In this document: positions 1 through 8,238 of the stretch, piece after piece | How the letters are laid out: every line of letters begins with the position of its first letter | How positions within the stretch are numbered: position 1 is the first letter of the stretch | The notes under the pieces: generated by a model | What the model saw: the letters and a program-made list of their open reading frames with translations, nothing else | Databases searched by the model: none | What the model was told of the DNA's origin: nothing | Program-made: the position numbers and the translations under genes | Origin: Zunongwangia endophytica | GTDB taxonomy: Bacteria > Bacteroidota > Bacteroidia > Flavobacteriales > Flavobacteriaceae | DNA length: 64,000 bases | NCBI RefSeq assembly: GCF_030409505.1 | Contig: NZ_JAUFPZ010000002.1 | Coordinates: 3,417,501 to 3,481,500, forward strand | Reading direction: 5' to 3'

Positions 1-1
1 T

Positions 2-619
2 CGGCAACAAGCTTTTCAGGATCGTAGAGCTATTTTAGAAAAATTATATACTGAAGTAAAAGCTGAAGAATTACCATTACATCTATCGCATACCATTCAG
101 TTTAAAACTTGGGAAGAAGCAGCGAAGGAGAGAGAACGATCGCGCGAAGTGAAATCTGAAGGTTTAATGCTTAAGCGTTTGGATTCGCCTTATCTGGTAG
201 GGCGTAAAAAAGGCGATTGGTGGAAGTGGAAAGTAGATCCATTAACTATCGATGCGGTACTTACGTATGCGATGCGAGGCCACGGTAGGCGGAGTAATTT
301 GTTTACCGATTATACTTTTGGTTTATGGGATGAAGAGAAAGAAGAACTGGTCACTTTTGCGAAAGCTTATAGCGGTTTAACCGATGCCGAATTTCGGAAA
401 CTGGACGCCTGGATTAAGAAAAATACCTTAGAACGTTTTGGCCCGGTACGTAGTGTGACTCCGCATCATGTATTTGAAGTTGCTTTTGAAGGAATCGCTG
501 AATCAAAACGTCATAAGAGTGGTGTAGCTACTAGGTTTCCAAGAATTCTACGTTGGAGAACCGATAAGAAAATGGAAGAAGCCAATACCCTGGAAGATTT
601 AAAAGCATTAATTCCATAG
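2..619 (+). CDS. ATP-dependent DNA ligase, C-terminal part (5' truncated by window edge)
   Basis: The open frame enters from the window edge, so the start and the catalytic lysine motif are missing. The visible part shows ligase motif IV (EGLMLKR), then a tryptophan-rich WWKWK motif V, then an OB-fold-like tail ending in the RFPRILRWR segment that is typical of bacterial LigB-type ATP ligases. The family seals nicks using ATP in repair and is separate from the replicative NAD ligase. The next gene, 49 bp downstream on the same strand, is the ligase-associated DEXH helicase, which confirms the usual ligase-helicase-nuclease-phosphoesterase cluster. The other cluster members would lie upstream of the window. 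Identity is secure; length cannot be judged. Confidence 0.9.
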   Translation, partial: RQQAFQDRRAILEKLYTEVKAEELPLHLSHTIQFKTWEEAAKERERSREVKSEGLMLKRLDSPYLVGRKKGDWWKWKVDPLTIDAVLTYAMRGHGRRSNLFTDYTFGLWDEEKEELVTFAKAYSGLTDAEFRKLDAWIKKNTLERFGPVRSVTPHHVFEVAFEGIAESKRHKSGVATRFPRILRWRTDKKMEEANTLEDLKALIP

Positions 620-668
620 AAAGCGTTAAAAGCGATATTCGATAATATCAGAATATATTTTAGAGTTA

Positions 669-3137
669 ATGACAAGACCGGAACTTTTGAAAATTGCTGA
701 AAATTGGTTTACCGATCAAGATTGGAAACCATTCAAATTTCAGAAGGATACCTGGAAAGCTTATCTTCAAAAGAAAAACGGACTTTTAAATGCACCTACC
801 GGAAGTGGGAAAACCTACGCGTTGTGGGTGCCGATTGTTTTGAGCTACATTAAAAATAATCCAGATTATAAAACCAAACACAAAAAAGGACTAAAAGCCA
901 TTTGGGTAACTCCGCTGCGAGCACTTTCCGTAGAAATTGAACAAGCAGCTGAGCGATTTGCAAGTGGCTTAGGGACAAATCTGACGGTCGGAATTAGAAC
1001 TGGTGATACGCCACAAAAAGAACGGGCAGCTCAAAAGCGCTCGATGCCAGATTTGTTAATTACCACTCCTGAGAGTTTACACCTTTTACTTTCCTCTAAA
1101 AATTACGATAAAACATTTAAAAACCTGGAGGCAATTGTTGTTGATGAGTGGCACGAGCTTTTAGGAACCAAACGCGGAGTACAGATAGAGCTGGCTTTGT
1201 CGCGATTAAAAACGGTTTCAAAAACACTCCGAATTTGGGGAATTTCAGCAACTATAGGAAATCTTCAGCAAGCCAGAGAGGTATTGCTGGGACCCGAGTC
1301 GGAAGCTTTTCAGAATTCAGAATTAATTAGGGCGAATCTTCAAAAGAAAATCAAAGTAAAATCGATTATCCCCGAAATTATGGATAAATTTCCATGGCGC
1401 GGGCATATGGGATTGCATTTGATAGATGAGGTGGTGCCGATTATTAAAAATTCTAGAACAACACTGCTTTTTACCAATACCAGATCGCAATGCGAGCTGT
1501 GGTTTCAGAAACTTATAGGTAAGTATCCTGAGTTTGCGGGAGAGTTGGCGATGCATCATGGAAGCATCAATAAAGAAACGCGACTTTGGGTAGAGCAGGC
1601 GATAAGAAACGAAAGTCTAAAAGCGGTGGTTTGTACTTCGAGTTTAGATTTGGGCGTAGATTTTGCGCCGGTAGAAACCATTATCCAGATTGGTGGTCCA
1701 AAAGGGGTGGCGCGATTTTTACAGCGTGCCGGGCGTAGTGGTCACCAGCCGGGGAAGGAAAGTGTGATTTATTTTCTGCCAACCCACGCGATCGAATTGA
1801 TTGAAGCTTCGGCCTTGCAAAAAGCGGTAGAGAAAAAAGCAGTAGAAGATCGGATTCCGTATTTACTAAGTTTCGATGTTTTGGTGCAGTATTTAACGAC
1901 TTTGGCGGTTTCTAACGGATTTTTTCCGAAAGATATTTATCCTGAAATTAAATCGACTTTTTGTTTTCAGGCAATTACCGAAGAGGATTGGCGATGGATT
2001 CTCAATTTTATCACAAAAGGAAGTCAGAGCCTGCAGGCCTACGATGAATATAAAAAAGTAGAGATTGAAGAAGATGGTCTGTTCAAAATCGAAAATCGAG
2101 GAGTAGCCATGCGGCATCGTTTACAAATCGGGACGATTGTAAGTGATGCGATGTTGAGTGTGAAATACATGAAAGGCGGCTACATTGGGACGATGGAAGA
2201 GTGGTTTATCTCTAAACTAAACCCCGGCGATGTATTTACGTTTGCCGGCCGAAACTTGGAGCTGGTTCGGATTAAAAATATGCAGGTCTTAGTTAAAAAA
2301 TCGAAGAAAAAAACTGCAAAAGTGCCGAGCTGGATGGGTGGACGAATGACTTTTTCTGCACAAATGAGTGAACTGCTTCGTGAAGAAATGTATTTAGCTT
2401 CTGAATATGATCCGGCTACCGGAAATTCAGAAGAACTTTCAGCGTTAACAGGTATTTTTGATCGCCAAAAAAAGGAATCTATAATTCCGAAAAGCAATGA
2501 ATTTTTAATTGAAACTTTTAAAGATCGTGAAGGTTATCATGCAATTTTTTATCCGTTCGAAGGACGATTTGTTCATGAAGCTCTAGGGAGTTTACTGGCG
2601 TACCGAATTAGTTTGTTGTCGCCTATTTCATTTTCTATCGCTTTTAACGATTATGGTTTTGAATTGCTGAGTGATCAAGAAATTGATATGCAACAGGTGT
2701 TGGATAATAATCTTTTTTCTGCGGAATATTTAATGGACGATCTCTATAAAAGTTTAAATGCCACTGAAATGGCACGCCGAAAATTTCGGGATATCGCGGT
2801 AATTGCCGGACTTGTTTTTACGGGGTATCCCAATAAGGTTGTAAAGAGCAAGCATCTGCAATCTAGCTCGCAATTATTATTCAGTGTTTTTAAAGATTAT
2901 GAAGATGATAATTTATTGTACTTGCAATCTTTTCGAGAAACCTTCGAGCATCAATTAGAAGAAGGTCGATTGCGACAGGCTTTAGAGCGAATTGATCACC
3001 AAAAAATGGTATGGAAAAATTGTGAAAAAGCAACACCGTTTTCATTTCCAATTATTACCGATCGACTACGAGAAAAATTATCTTCAGAAAAATTAGAAGA
3101 TCGAATTCGGCGAATGATGAAAAGTTTGGAAGGATAG
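669..3137 (+). CDS. Ligase-associated DEXH-box helicase (Lhr-like)
   Basis: A superfamily 2 helicase of 822 residues, the usual size for the ligase-associated type. Walker A APTGSGKT is at residues 42-49, DEWH (motif II) at 159-162, ISAT (motif III) at 192-195 and RAGRSGH (motif VI) at 353-359, followed by the long Lhr-type winged-helix and C-terminal region. Lhr core proteins are 3'-5' DNA translocases that unwind DNA/RNA hybrids, and the clustering with an ATP ligase points to a DNA repair pathway. Probably co-transcribed with the ligase just upstream. The start at 669 follows the ligase stop by 49 bp and no competing upstream start is needed. Confidence 0.93.
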   Translation: MTRPELLKIAENWFTDQDWKPFKFQKDTWKAYLQKKNGLLNAPTGSGKTYALWVPIVLSYIKNNPDYKTKHKKGLKAIWVTPLRALSVEIEQAAERFASGLGTNLTVGIRTGDTPQKERAAQKRSMPDLLITTPESLHLLLSSKNYDKTFKNLEAIVVDEWHELLGTKRGVQIELALSRLKTVSKTLRIWGISATIGNLQQAREVLLGPESEAFQNSELIRANLQKKIKVKSIIPEIMDKFPWRGHMGLHLIDEVVPIIKNSRTTLLFTNTRSQCELWFQKLIGKYPEFAGELAMHHGSINKETRLWVEQAIRNESLKAVVCTSSLDLGVDFAPVETIIQIGGPKGVARFLQRAGRSGHQPGKESVIYFLPTHAIELIEASALQKAVEKKAVEDRIPYLLSFDVLVQYLTTLAVSNGFFPKDIYPEIKSTFCFQAITEEDWRWILNFITKGSQSLQAYDEYKKVEIEEDGLFKIENRGVAMRHRLQIGTIVSDAMLSVKYMKGGYIGTMEEWFISKLNPGDVFTFAGRNLELVRIKNMQVLVKKSKKKTAKVPSWMGGRMTFSAQMSELLREEMYLASEYDPATGNSEELSALTGIFDRQKKESIIPKSNEFLIETFKDREGYHAIFYPFEGRFVHEALGSLLAYRISLLSPISFSIAFNDYGFELLSDQEIDMQQVLDNNLFSAEYLMDDLYKSLNATEMARRKFRDIAVIAGLVFTGYPNKVVKSKHLQSSSQLLFSVFKDYEDDNLLYLQSFRETFEHQLEEGRLRQALERIDHQKMVWKNCEKATPFSFPIITDRLREKLSSEKLEDRIRRMMKSLEG

Positions 3138-3419
3138 TTAGTAGTTAGAAATTAGATGATTTTCAAATTTGAAAATGTGCTGATTTGATGATGATTTTTG
3201 GAAAATTTTGAATACTAAATTTTATATTCTAAATAAATGGGCTGGATAATATCTAAGGCTGAATTTTAGATCTTTTCGCTTATAGAATAAAGATTCATGA
3301 TTCAATAAGAGAAATTGCAAAATAGATCATGCAATTATTATGAATGATGAAATTTAAATTTTGAATAAAAATGCTGGTTACTAGCTATCAACTGTAAACC
3401 GTAAGCTGTAAAATTTTGC
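3138..3419. repeat. AT-rich intergenic block with dispersed-repeat-like sequence
   Basis: No gene is visible in this 282 bp gap. It contains an 18-bp perfect palindrome (ATTTTCAAATTTGAAAAT, 3159-3176) followed by a TGATTTGATGATGA tract, and near 3373-3412 a run of CTATCAACTGTAAACCGTAAGCTG type. Both resemble low-complexity intergenic repeats that recur in Flavobacteriaceae genomes. That resemblance is from memory; a genome self-comparison would settle it. No clear terminator for the helicase was found here. Confidence 0.4.
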
Positions 3420-3923
3420 TTACTTCTTCAATGTTTGATTGACCTTATTTCTAACCAATTCTGTAGTAATTCCGAATAATAAATGCGCTATAAATTCATT
3501 GGCTTGCATTTTCATAGGAACATCTGTTGGTTTGTCTTTAAGTCCCATAAGTGGCAAGGAAGTCTGGTGTGTAGAAATCCATGTTGAGGTTCCCATGATA
3601 ATTCCTTCAGCAATATTTAATCCTTCTTTGTTTTTCTTTCCGTAGCCGTAAGCAGCTCCCACACTAACACCTACCGGGAAGTTAACAAGTTGCTCTGCAA
3701 GTTCTTCATTTTGAACGCTAATTGGAGTTCCGGTAATCTTCGTAGAAAGATCATCTATAATTTTTAATTGAGCGCTTCGATTTTCAGCTTTTCTAACTGG
3801 TAAAAAATACTCCACCAAACTTTTAACCGCGCCTCCTGCAAGTCCGCCAATAGCTCCTGCTACGACACTTCTGGTTGTCGTATTATTTATTGTTTTGTTA
3901 TTTTTAATTGTATCTAGAAACAT
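3420..3923 (-). CDS. Small membrane-associated protein, YagU/DUF1440-like
   Basis: A 167-residue protein with a glycine-rich hydrophobic segment (residues about 18-36, GAIGGLAGGAVKSLVEY) followed by a short basic/proline stretch, and further hydrophobic patches around residues 85-98 and 140-155. The GGLAG..VK..EYFLP pattern recalls the DUF1440/YagU inner-membrane family, but this is a by-eye match and function is unknown. It stands alone, convergent with the helicase and divergent from the nitrilase gene. Two small inverted repeats lie just upstream of its start. Confidence is high that it is a gene, moderate for the family. Confidence 0.6.
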   Translation of the reverse strand: MFLDTIKNNKTINNTTTRSVVAGAIGGLAGGAVKSLVEYFLPVRKAENRSAQLKIIDDLSTKITGTPISVQNEELAEQLVNFPVGVSVGAAYGYGKKNKEGLNIAEGIIMGTSTWISTHQTSLPLMGLKDKPTDVPMKMQANEFIAHLLFGITTELVRNKVNQTLKK

Positions 3924-3941
3924 AAAAATCGATTTTGTTGC

Positions 3942-3980
3942 TCACCGGGTGAGATTAATTATCATCTCTAAGAAAGAGAT
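3942..3980. promoter_or_regulatory. Two adjacent inverted repeats upstream of the DUF1440-like gene
   Basis: CTCACC-G-GGTGAG (3942-3954) and ATCTCT-N5-AGAGAT (3964-3980) are perfect 6-bp-arm inverted repeats in the 148-bp divergent region between the minus-strand gene starting at 3923 and the nitrilase at 4072. They could be operators or transcript hairpins. No role is known. Confidence 0.3.
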
Positions 3981-4071
3981 TGCGACACTAAAGCTATCTA
4001 ATAAGCGGCGCTTCTGCAATGATTTAACAATCATTTGACAGCAGCTTCTAAAAAAGCCTTATTTTTAGGAT

Positions 4072-4857
4072 ATGAGTACAAAGGAAAATTTAAATGTAGC
4101 GATACTTCAGGCGAATCTCGAATGGGAAGATGCTTCCGCTAATCGAAGTCTTTTCAGTAAAAAGATGGAAGCTTTAAGTGATTCTGTAGCGCTTATTGTT
4201 TTGCCAGAAATGTTCACCACAGGTTTTAGTATGAATGCTGAAAATCTTGCTGAAGAAGATGATGGGGAAACTTTTCTTTGGATGAAAGAACAGGCTAAGA
4301 TCAAAGATTCGGCAGTTACCGGAAGTGTTATAATTACTGAAAATGGGAATTATTATAACCGCTTGTATTTTGTATTTCCTGACGGTTCTTACCAGAAGTA
4401 CGATAAGCGGCATACATTTACCTTAGCTAAAGAAGACCAAACATATTCTGCAGGAACCGATCGTTTAATTGTGGAATATAAAGGTTGGAAAATTTGTCCG
4501 CTTATTTGTTATGATCTTCGATTCCCGGTTTGGTCAAGAAATACTGAAGAGTACGATCTGTTAATTTACGTAGCCAATTGGCCGAAAAAGCGAGTTGCTG
4601 CCTGGGACGCTTTGTTAAAGGCAAGAGCTATTGAAAATTTAAGCTTTTGTATTGGTTTAAACCGTGTTGGTGAAGATGGTGACGGACATATTTATAGTGG
4701 GCATAGCGCTGTTTACGATTGCCTCGGAAAAATATTAACCGAAGAAAATGCCGAATCGGAATTCTCTAAAGAAATTACTCTCGATAAATCCTACCTTCAG
4801 GATACCAGAAAACAGTTCAAATTCTTACAAGATCGAGATCAATTTAAGTTAATCTAA
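4072..4857 (+). CDS. Nitrilase-superfamily omega-amidase (YafV/Nit2-like)
   Basis: A 261-residue carbon-nitrogen hydrolase. The catalytic triad is visible: Glu46 in LPEMF, Lys112 in YDKRH and Cys146 in ICYDLRFP. The KYDKRH and CYDLRFPVW forms are typical of the YafV/Nit2 branch, whose members deamidate alpha-ketoglutaramate or alpha-ketosuccinamate in the methionine-salvage and glutamine-transaminase pathway. Cytosolic, with no signal peptide. Its last 9 bp overlap the end of the convergent lipoprotein gene. The substrate is inferred from family, not shown. Confidence 0.88.
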   Translation: MSTKENLNVAILQANLEWEDASANRSLFSKKMEALSDSVALIVLPEMFTTGFSMNAENLAEEDDGETFLWMKEQAKIKDSAVTGSVIITENGNYYNRLYFVFPDGSYQKYDKRHTFTLAKEDQTYSAGTDRLIVEYKGWKICPLICYDLRFPVWSRNTEEYDLLIYVANWPKKRVAAWDALLKARAIENLSFCIGLNRVGEDGDGHIYSGHSAVYDCLGKILTEENAESEFSKEITLDKSYLQDTRKQFKFLQDRDQFKLI

Positions 4858-6471
4858 ATAGAACGGAGGAATAACTTTATCCCAACTTGCACGAACCGAA
4901 AGTGTATCGGGATAGTAACTTATTTTTTCAGGTTTTCGACGTTCTAGCCAGCTACCGGTATCCCAATAGCCGTTTTCGTTTTCGTCGTAGATAATTCTTA
5001 GAAAATAATCACCAGGATTTAGATATTCGAAAGTAAACTGGGTGCCTTCAGTTAAAGTTTGCTGTTTTATTAGTTCTCCTTTTAATGAAGTAAGCTCAAC
5101 AATAATAGGATAGCTGCGTACATTGCGAAGCGACATGATGATGCTTCCGTAGTCAGATAAAGGTTTGGTGGTTAACTTCTGATTTATGGTGTCGTTTTGA
5201 TCTCCAAATAAATCGGTTAGCGTTCCCGGTAAAGCTTTAAAATAATAGGTGTCTTCAGGTTCTTTCTCGAAATAGATTTCTAATTGATTCTCTAAATATC
5301 TAATTTCAGAAGTAAAAGGCACTTCAATAGAATCTTTATTCAGAATGGTAATTAGCGCATCGTTTTTTTCAACTAAAGGTGTATTTGCTTTTAGCAAAAA
5401 TGGTTGCTTATATTCAATATTTCCTGAAGGCTCTGGACTTACATTTAAAGAATCTCTTTCTAATTGCGCCATTCTTATATAAACGGTGTCGCGCTGGCGC
5501 GGTGTTACTACTTCTAAAGAAACACTATCGGTTTCGATAGGATCTCTAAACCAATAGTAAAGCGTATCGGTTTCAGCATCACGGGTAATTCTGGATACCG
5601 GTGGTTCTATTGGAGGATAAAGAAAATTGAGTTCCAAATCGTCCAAATTCGGCATTCCCTGATAGCCAATGAGCAATTGTCTTCCTTTAAAAAGCTTAGG
5701 TCGTTTAACCTCGAAAGCTAATTCTTCCTGAAAAATGGAAAGCGTATAAACGCTATCGGTAGGTATTGTAATTGGATGTTCTAAAAATCCAATTTTATCT
5801 TTTCCCGGGTTAAATTTATAGTTGTCGTTATCATCAAGAATAGCGACCATTTGGTATCTTCCCGCTTTTAGATTTTCTAAATCAAAGTTTACGCTGCTAT
5901 CTCTGGTGTAGCTCACGTATCTAGGAATATCTTTATAAACTACAGAATCGCTGTAGGTGCTGTCCATTTCGTAAAGAAAAATCGAAACATACTCTGGCGT
6001 TTCCTTTAAATACGCATCTTCAATAAACCCTGATACTTCTAGAGAATCAATGTAGTCTCCGGTACTAAATACATATTTGAAGTATGGATGAGGATTCCCT
6101 TCATTATTATCTACAATGCTTTTACCAAAGTTGATAGCATAAGTGGTATTTTCTCTTAGCGTGTCACCAATTTCAATTATTACATCTTTTCTAGCCTGTC
6201 CTAGCGGAAGAATATTAGGTTTAGGATCCATTGGCGGCGAAATAATGATCTGTTGCTGCGGGTTTTCAAGTTTTATATACTCATTAAATAAGATTCTAAT
6301 TTCTTCAGCATCAAAATTAGTGGTGTAGTTCTCGGGATTTGCTCTTATAAAACGTGGTGGTTCTTCATCTATAGGACCACCCTCTGGCATTCCTTTTTTT
6401 GCACATCGGACTACAGATGTGATTATAATTATAAAAAGAATAAAGTTGATAAGCTTCCTATTCATCTTCAA
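4849..6471 (-). CDS. Ig-like domain lipoprotein of Bacteroidota
   Basis: A 540-residue exported protein. The N-terminus is a hydrophobic signal with a possible lipobox ending at Cys23 (VVRC; Arg at -1 is atypical), followed by KKGMPEGGP. Next comes a bacterial Ig-like (Big_5/SbsA type) segment at residues about 35-120 (PPRFIRANPEN, then ILFNEYI), and the rest is beta-rich with repeated extended segments. The family is conserved in Bacteroidota, probably as a periplasmic or outer-membrane lipoprotein; function is unknown. Met1 or Met3 could be the start. It is convergent with the nitrilase (9-bp overlap) and lies 78 bp downstream of the comF-like gene on the same strand. Confidence 0.8.
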   Translation of the reverse strand: MKMNRKLINFILFIIIITSVVRCAKKGMPEGGPIDEEPPRFIRANPENYTTNFDAEEIRILFNEYIKLENPQQQIIISPPMDPKPNILPLGQARKDVIIEIGDTLRENTTYAINFGKSIVDNNEGNPHPYFKYVFSTGDYIDSLEVSGFIEDAYLKETPEYVSIFLYEMDSTYSDSVVYKDIPRYVSYTRDSSVNFDLENLKAGRYQMVAILDDNDNYKFNPGKDKIGFLEHPITIPTDSVYTLSIFQEELAFEVKRPKLFKGRQLLIGYQGMPNLDDLELNFLYPPIEPPVSRITRDAETDTLYYWFRDPIETDSVSLEVVTPRQRDTVYIRMAQLERDSLNVSPEPSGNIEYKQPFLLKANTPLVEKNDALITILNKDSIEVPFTSEIRYLENQLEIYFEKEPEDTYYFKALPGTLTDLFGDQNDTINQKLTTKPLSDYGSIIMSLRNVRSYPIIVELTSLKGELIKQQTLTEGTQFTFEYLNPGDYFLRIIYDENENGYWDTGSWLERRKPEKISYYPDTLSVRASWDKVIPPFYLD

Positions 6472-6549
6472 AAGAGCTATAATTTCTTCAAAAATTAGAT
6501 TAAAAATCTTCCCGCAAAGAAACGATTATTTTAAATTTAAACGTAACAA

Positions 6550-7230
6550 TCATATGGTAATTGCCATGGTAGCGATACTGATCTTTATTTTTTCTGAATA
6601 ACGTAAACAATTAATGCAGGCTTCTAGAGTGGCTCCGGTGGTTAGAATATCATCTACTAAAAGAATGTGTTTTCCTGAAATTTCTGAAGGCTTTTTAAGC
6701 TGAAAAGACTCTTCCATAAGATTCCATCTTGATATTCGGTTTTTTAGCGCCTGTTTTTTAGAAGAGCTTGTTTTTAGTAAAAGATCATCACGATAAACTG
6801 CATCCAGACTTTTTGCAATTTCTTTCCCGAAACCTTCTACCTGATTGTAACCACGCTCTTTTAAACGTTTTTTATGTAACGGAACTGGTACTACCAGGTC
6901 AATTTGCCTAAATCTTGTCGTGTTTTTAAGAATTTCGCCTGTCCATCTTCCTAAAAAATAGCTTATTTCAAATTGTCTCTTATATTTGAGGTTGTGAAGT
7001 AAGGTTTGTACCATGCTTTTTTTGCGAAAAAGTAGCAGCGAATAGGCCGCATTAACTTCAGCTCTTCCATAAAATACTTTATCGGCCTGGTTAACGTTAT
7101 TAGGTTGGTAATTTGATAGCGGAAGTTGATGTAAACAAGAGGTGCAAATTACATCTTCATGATTTAATAAAGGACTGTCACAGCAATTGCAGGTGATTGG
7201 ATAGAACAGGTTTATGAAATCGTGAAACAT
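6550..7230 (-). CDS. comF: ComF-family phosphoribosyltransferase-like protein
   Basis: A 226-residue protein with an N-terminal four-cysteine zinc finger (Cys14, Cys17, Cys29, Cys32) and a C-terminal type I phosphoribosyltransferase fold carrying the PRPP loop LLVDDILTTGAT near residues 190-201. The KKRLKERGYNQ motif in the middle is a ComF/GntX hallmark. In other bacteria ComF is needed for DNA uptake during natural transformation, probably helping single-stranded DNA import; here the role is inferred. It is transcribed ahead of the Ig-like lipoprotein and divergently from the coiled-coil protein at 7292. Confidence 0.9.
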   Translation of the reverse strand: MFHDFINLFYPITCNCCDSPLLNHEDVICTSCLHQLPLSNYQPNNVNQADKVFYGRAEVNAAYSLLLFRKKSMVQTLLHNLKYKRQFEISYFLGRWTGEILKNTTRFRQIDLVVPVPLHKKRLKERGYNQVEGFGKEIAKSLDAVYRDDLLLKTSSSKKQALKNRISRWNLMEESFQLKKPSEISGKHILLVDDILTTGATLEACINCLRYSEKIKISIATMAITI

Positions 7231-7291
7231 TTGTTAAGCGGTTGTGGCGGAAAGCCTTAATCCTCTAAATTTATAAAATATTAAAAACTTT

Positions 7292-8176
7292 ATGATGACT
7301 GAAAAGAAGAATAATACTGCATTGAAGATTCTTATTGGTGTTTTAGCGGTTGCCTTAGTGGCTCTTACTATTTATACCGTAAGATTCTATAATGAAGAAA
7401 AAGAGAACAAGGTGATTCTTCAGAAGGAAAAAGCGGCGATAGAGAACGAGCTGAACGAACTTATTGTTAAGTATGACGAAGCTATCGATGAGAATGAAAT
7501 CATGGATCAAAACCTTGTAAATGCCAGAGAGCGGATTAATCGTTTGTTAGATTCAGTAAAAGATTACGATGCCAATTTGGTGTTGATCACGCGATACCGA
7601 AGAGAGATAAGTAATCTTAAGGCTGAAAAAGATAGATTGTTTAGAGTAGTGGATAGTTTAAGTGCGCAAAATCAGCGTATGGCCATGACAATCGATAGTA
7701 CACAAACTGAACTTTCACAAAAAACAAGACTTTCTGATTCGCTTCAAACTACAAATCAGAGTTTGGCGAATAAAGTTGATAGAGCTTCGCAATTAAAAAT
7801 CACAAGTTTGCGTGGGGAAGGTGTAATTGTTAGAAATAGCGGTAAAGTTGTAGAAAACGATCGTACAAGAAGAATCGATCAAATAAGAACATGTTTTACT
7901 ATTACCGCTAACGAGCTTACTGAAGCCGGAGAAAAAAATCTTTATGTGCAGGTCTACAATCCTGAAAATGATCTGGTAGGAGACAAAATTCCGGTTGCGC
8001 ATGATGGCGGAGTAATGGTTTACAGTGCTAAAAGCAGTGTTTATTACGAGAATGAGGAGCTGGACGTATGTATTCTAGCAAATACTGTTGAAGAAAAACT
8101 GCTAGAAGGAAATTATAAAGTGTATGTTTACAACGATGCAGCACTAATTGGGACAGCTTCTTTTGGCTTAAGATAA
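7292..8176 (+). CDS. Coiled-coil single-pass membrane protein, function unknown
   Basis: A 294-residue protein with one N-terminal transmembrane segment (residues about 11-29, ILIGVLAVALVALTIYTV). A long predicted coiled coil follows (about 32-165, rich in E, K, N and heptad leucines). The C-terminal globular beta domain starts around residue 170 (SLRGEGVIVRNSGKV). It resembles a conserved uncharacterised Bacteroidota protein family in which the C-terminal domain lies in the periplasm. No enzyme motif is seen. ATG at 7292 or 7295 may be used. A strong terminator follows directly, so it is monocistronic. Confidence 0.75.
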   Translation: MMTEKKNNTALKILIGVLAVALVALTIYTVRFYNEEKENKVILQKEKAAIENELNELIVKYDEAIDENEIMDQNLVNARERINRLLDSVKDYDANLVLITRYRREISNLKAEKDRLFRVVDSLSAQNQRMAMTIDSTQTELSQKTRLSDSLQTTNQSLANKVDRASQLKITSLRGEGVIVRNSGKVVENDRTRRIDQIRTCFTITANELTEAGEKNLYVQVYNPENDLVGDKIPVAHDGGVMVYSAKSSVYYENEELDVCILANTVEEKLLEGNYKVYVYNDAALIGTASFGLR

Positions 8177-8195
8177 GAAACTCAAAATTTTAGAG

Positions 8196-8228
8196 ACCGC
8201 CATGAGTTATATCATGGCGGTTTTTTTA
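8196..8228 (+). terminator. Rho-independent terminator after the coiled-coil gene
   Basis: A perfect 10-bp stem ACCGCCATGA / TCATGGCGGT (8196-8205 and 8212-8221) with a 6-nt loop and a run of seven T. It ends only about 10 bp before the glyS start. Confidence 0.92.
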
Positions 8229-8238
8229 TTTTTGCTGT

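Noticed and set aside
3439..3645. Plus-strand frame of 68 residues over the DUF1440-like gene
   Set aside because: It lies entirely within the better-supported minus-strand gene and has no family-like features; treated as a shadow frame.
8227..8234. TATTTTTG as the glyS promoter
   Set aside because: It matches the -7 consensus but is made of the T-run of the previous terminator, has no -33 partner and would leave almost no leader. Not listed as a promoter.
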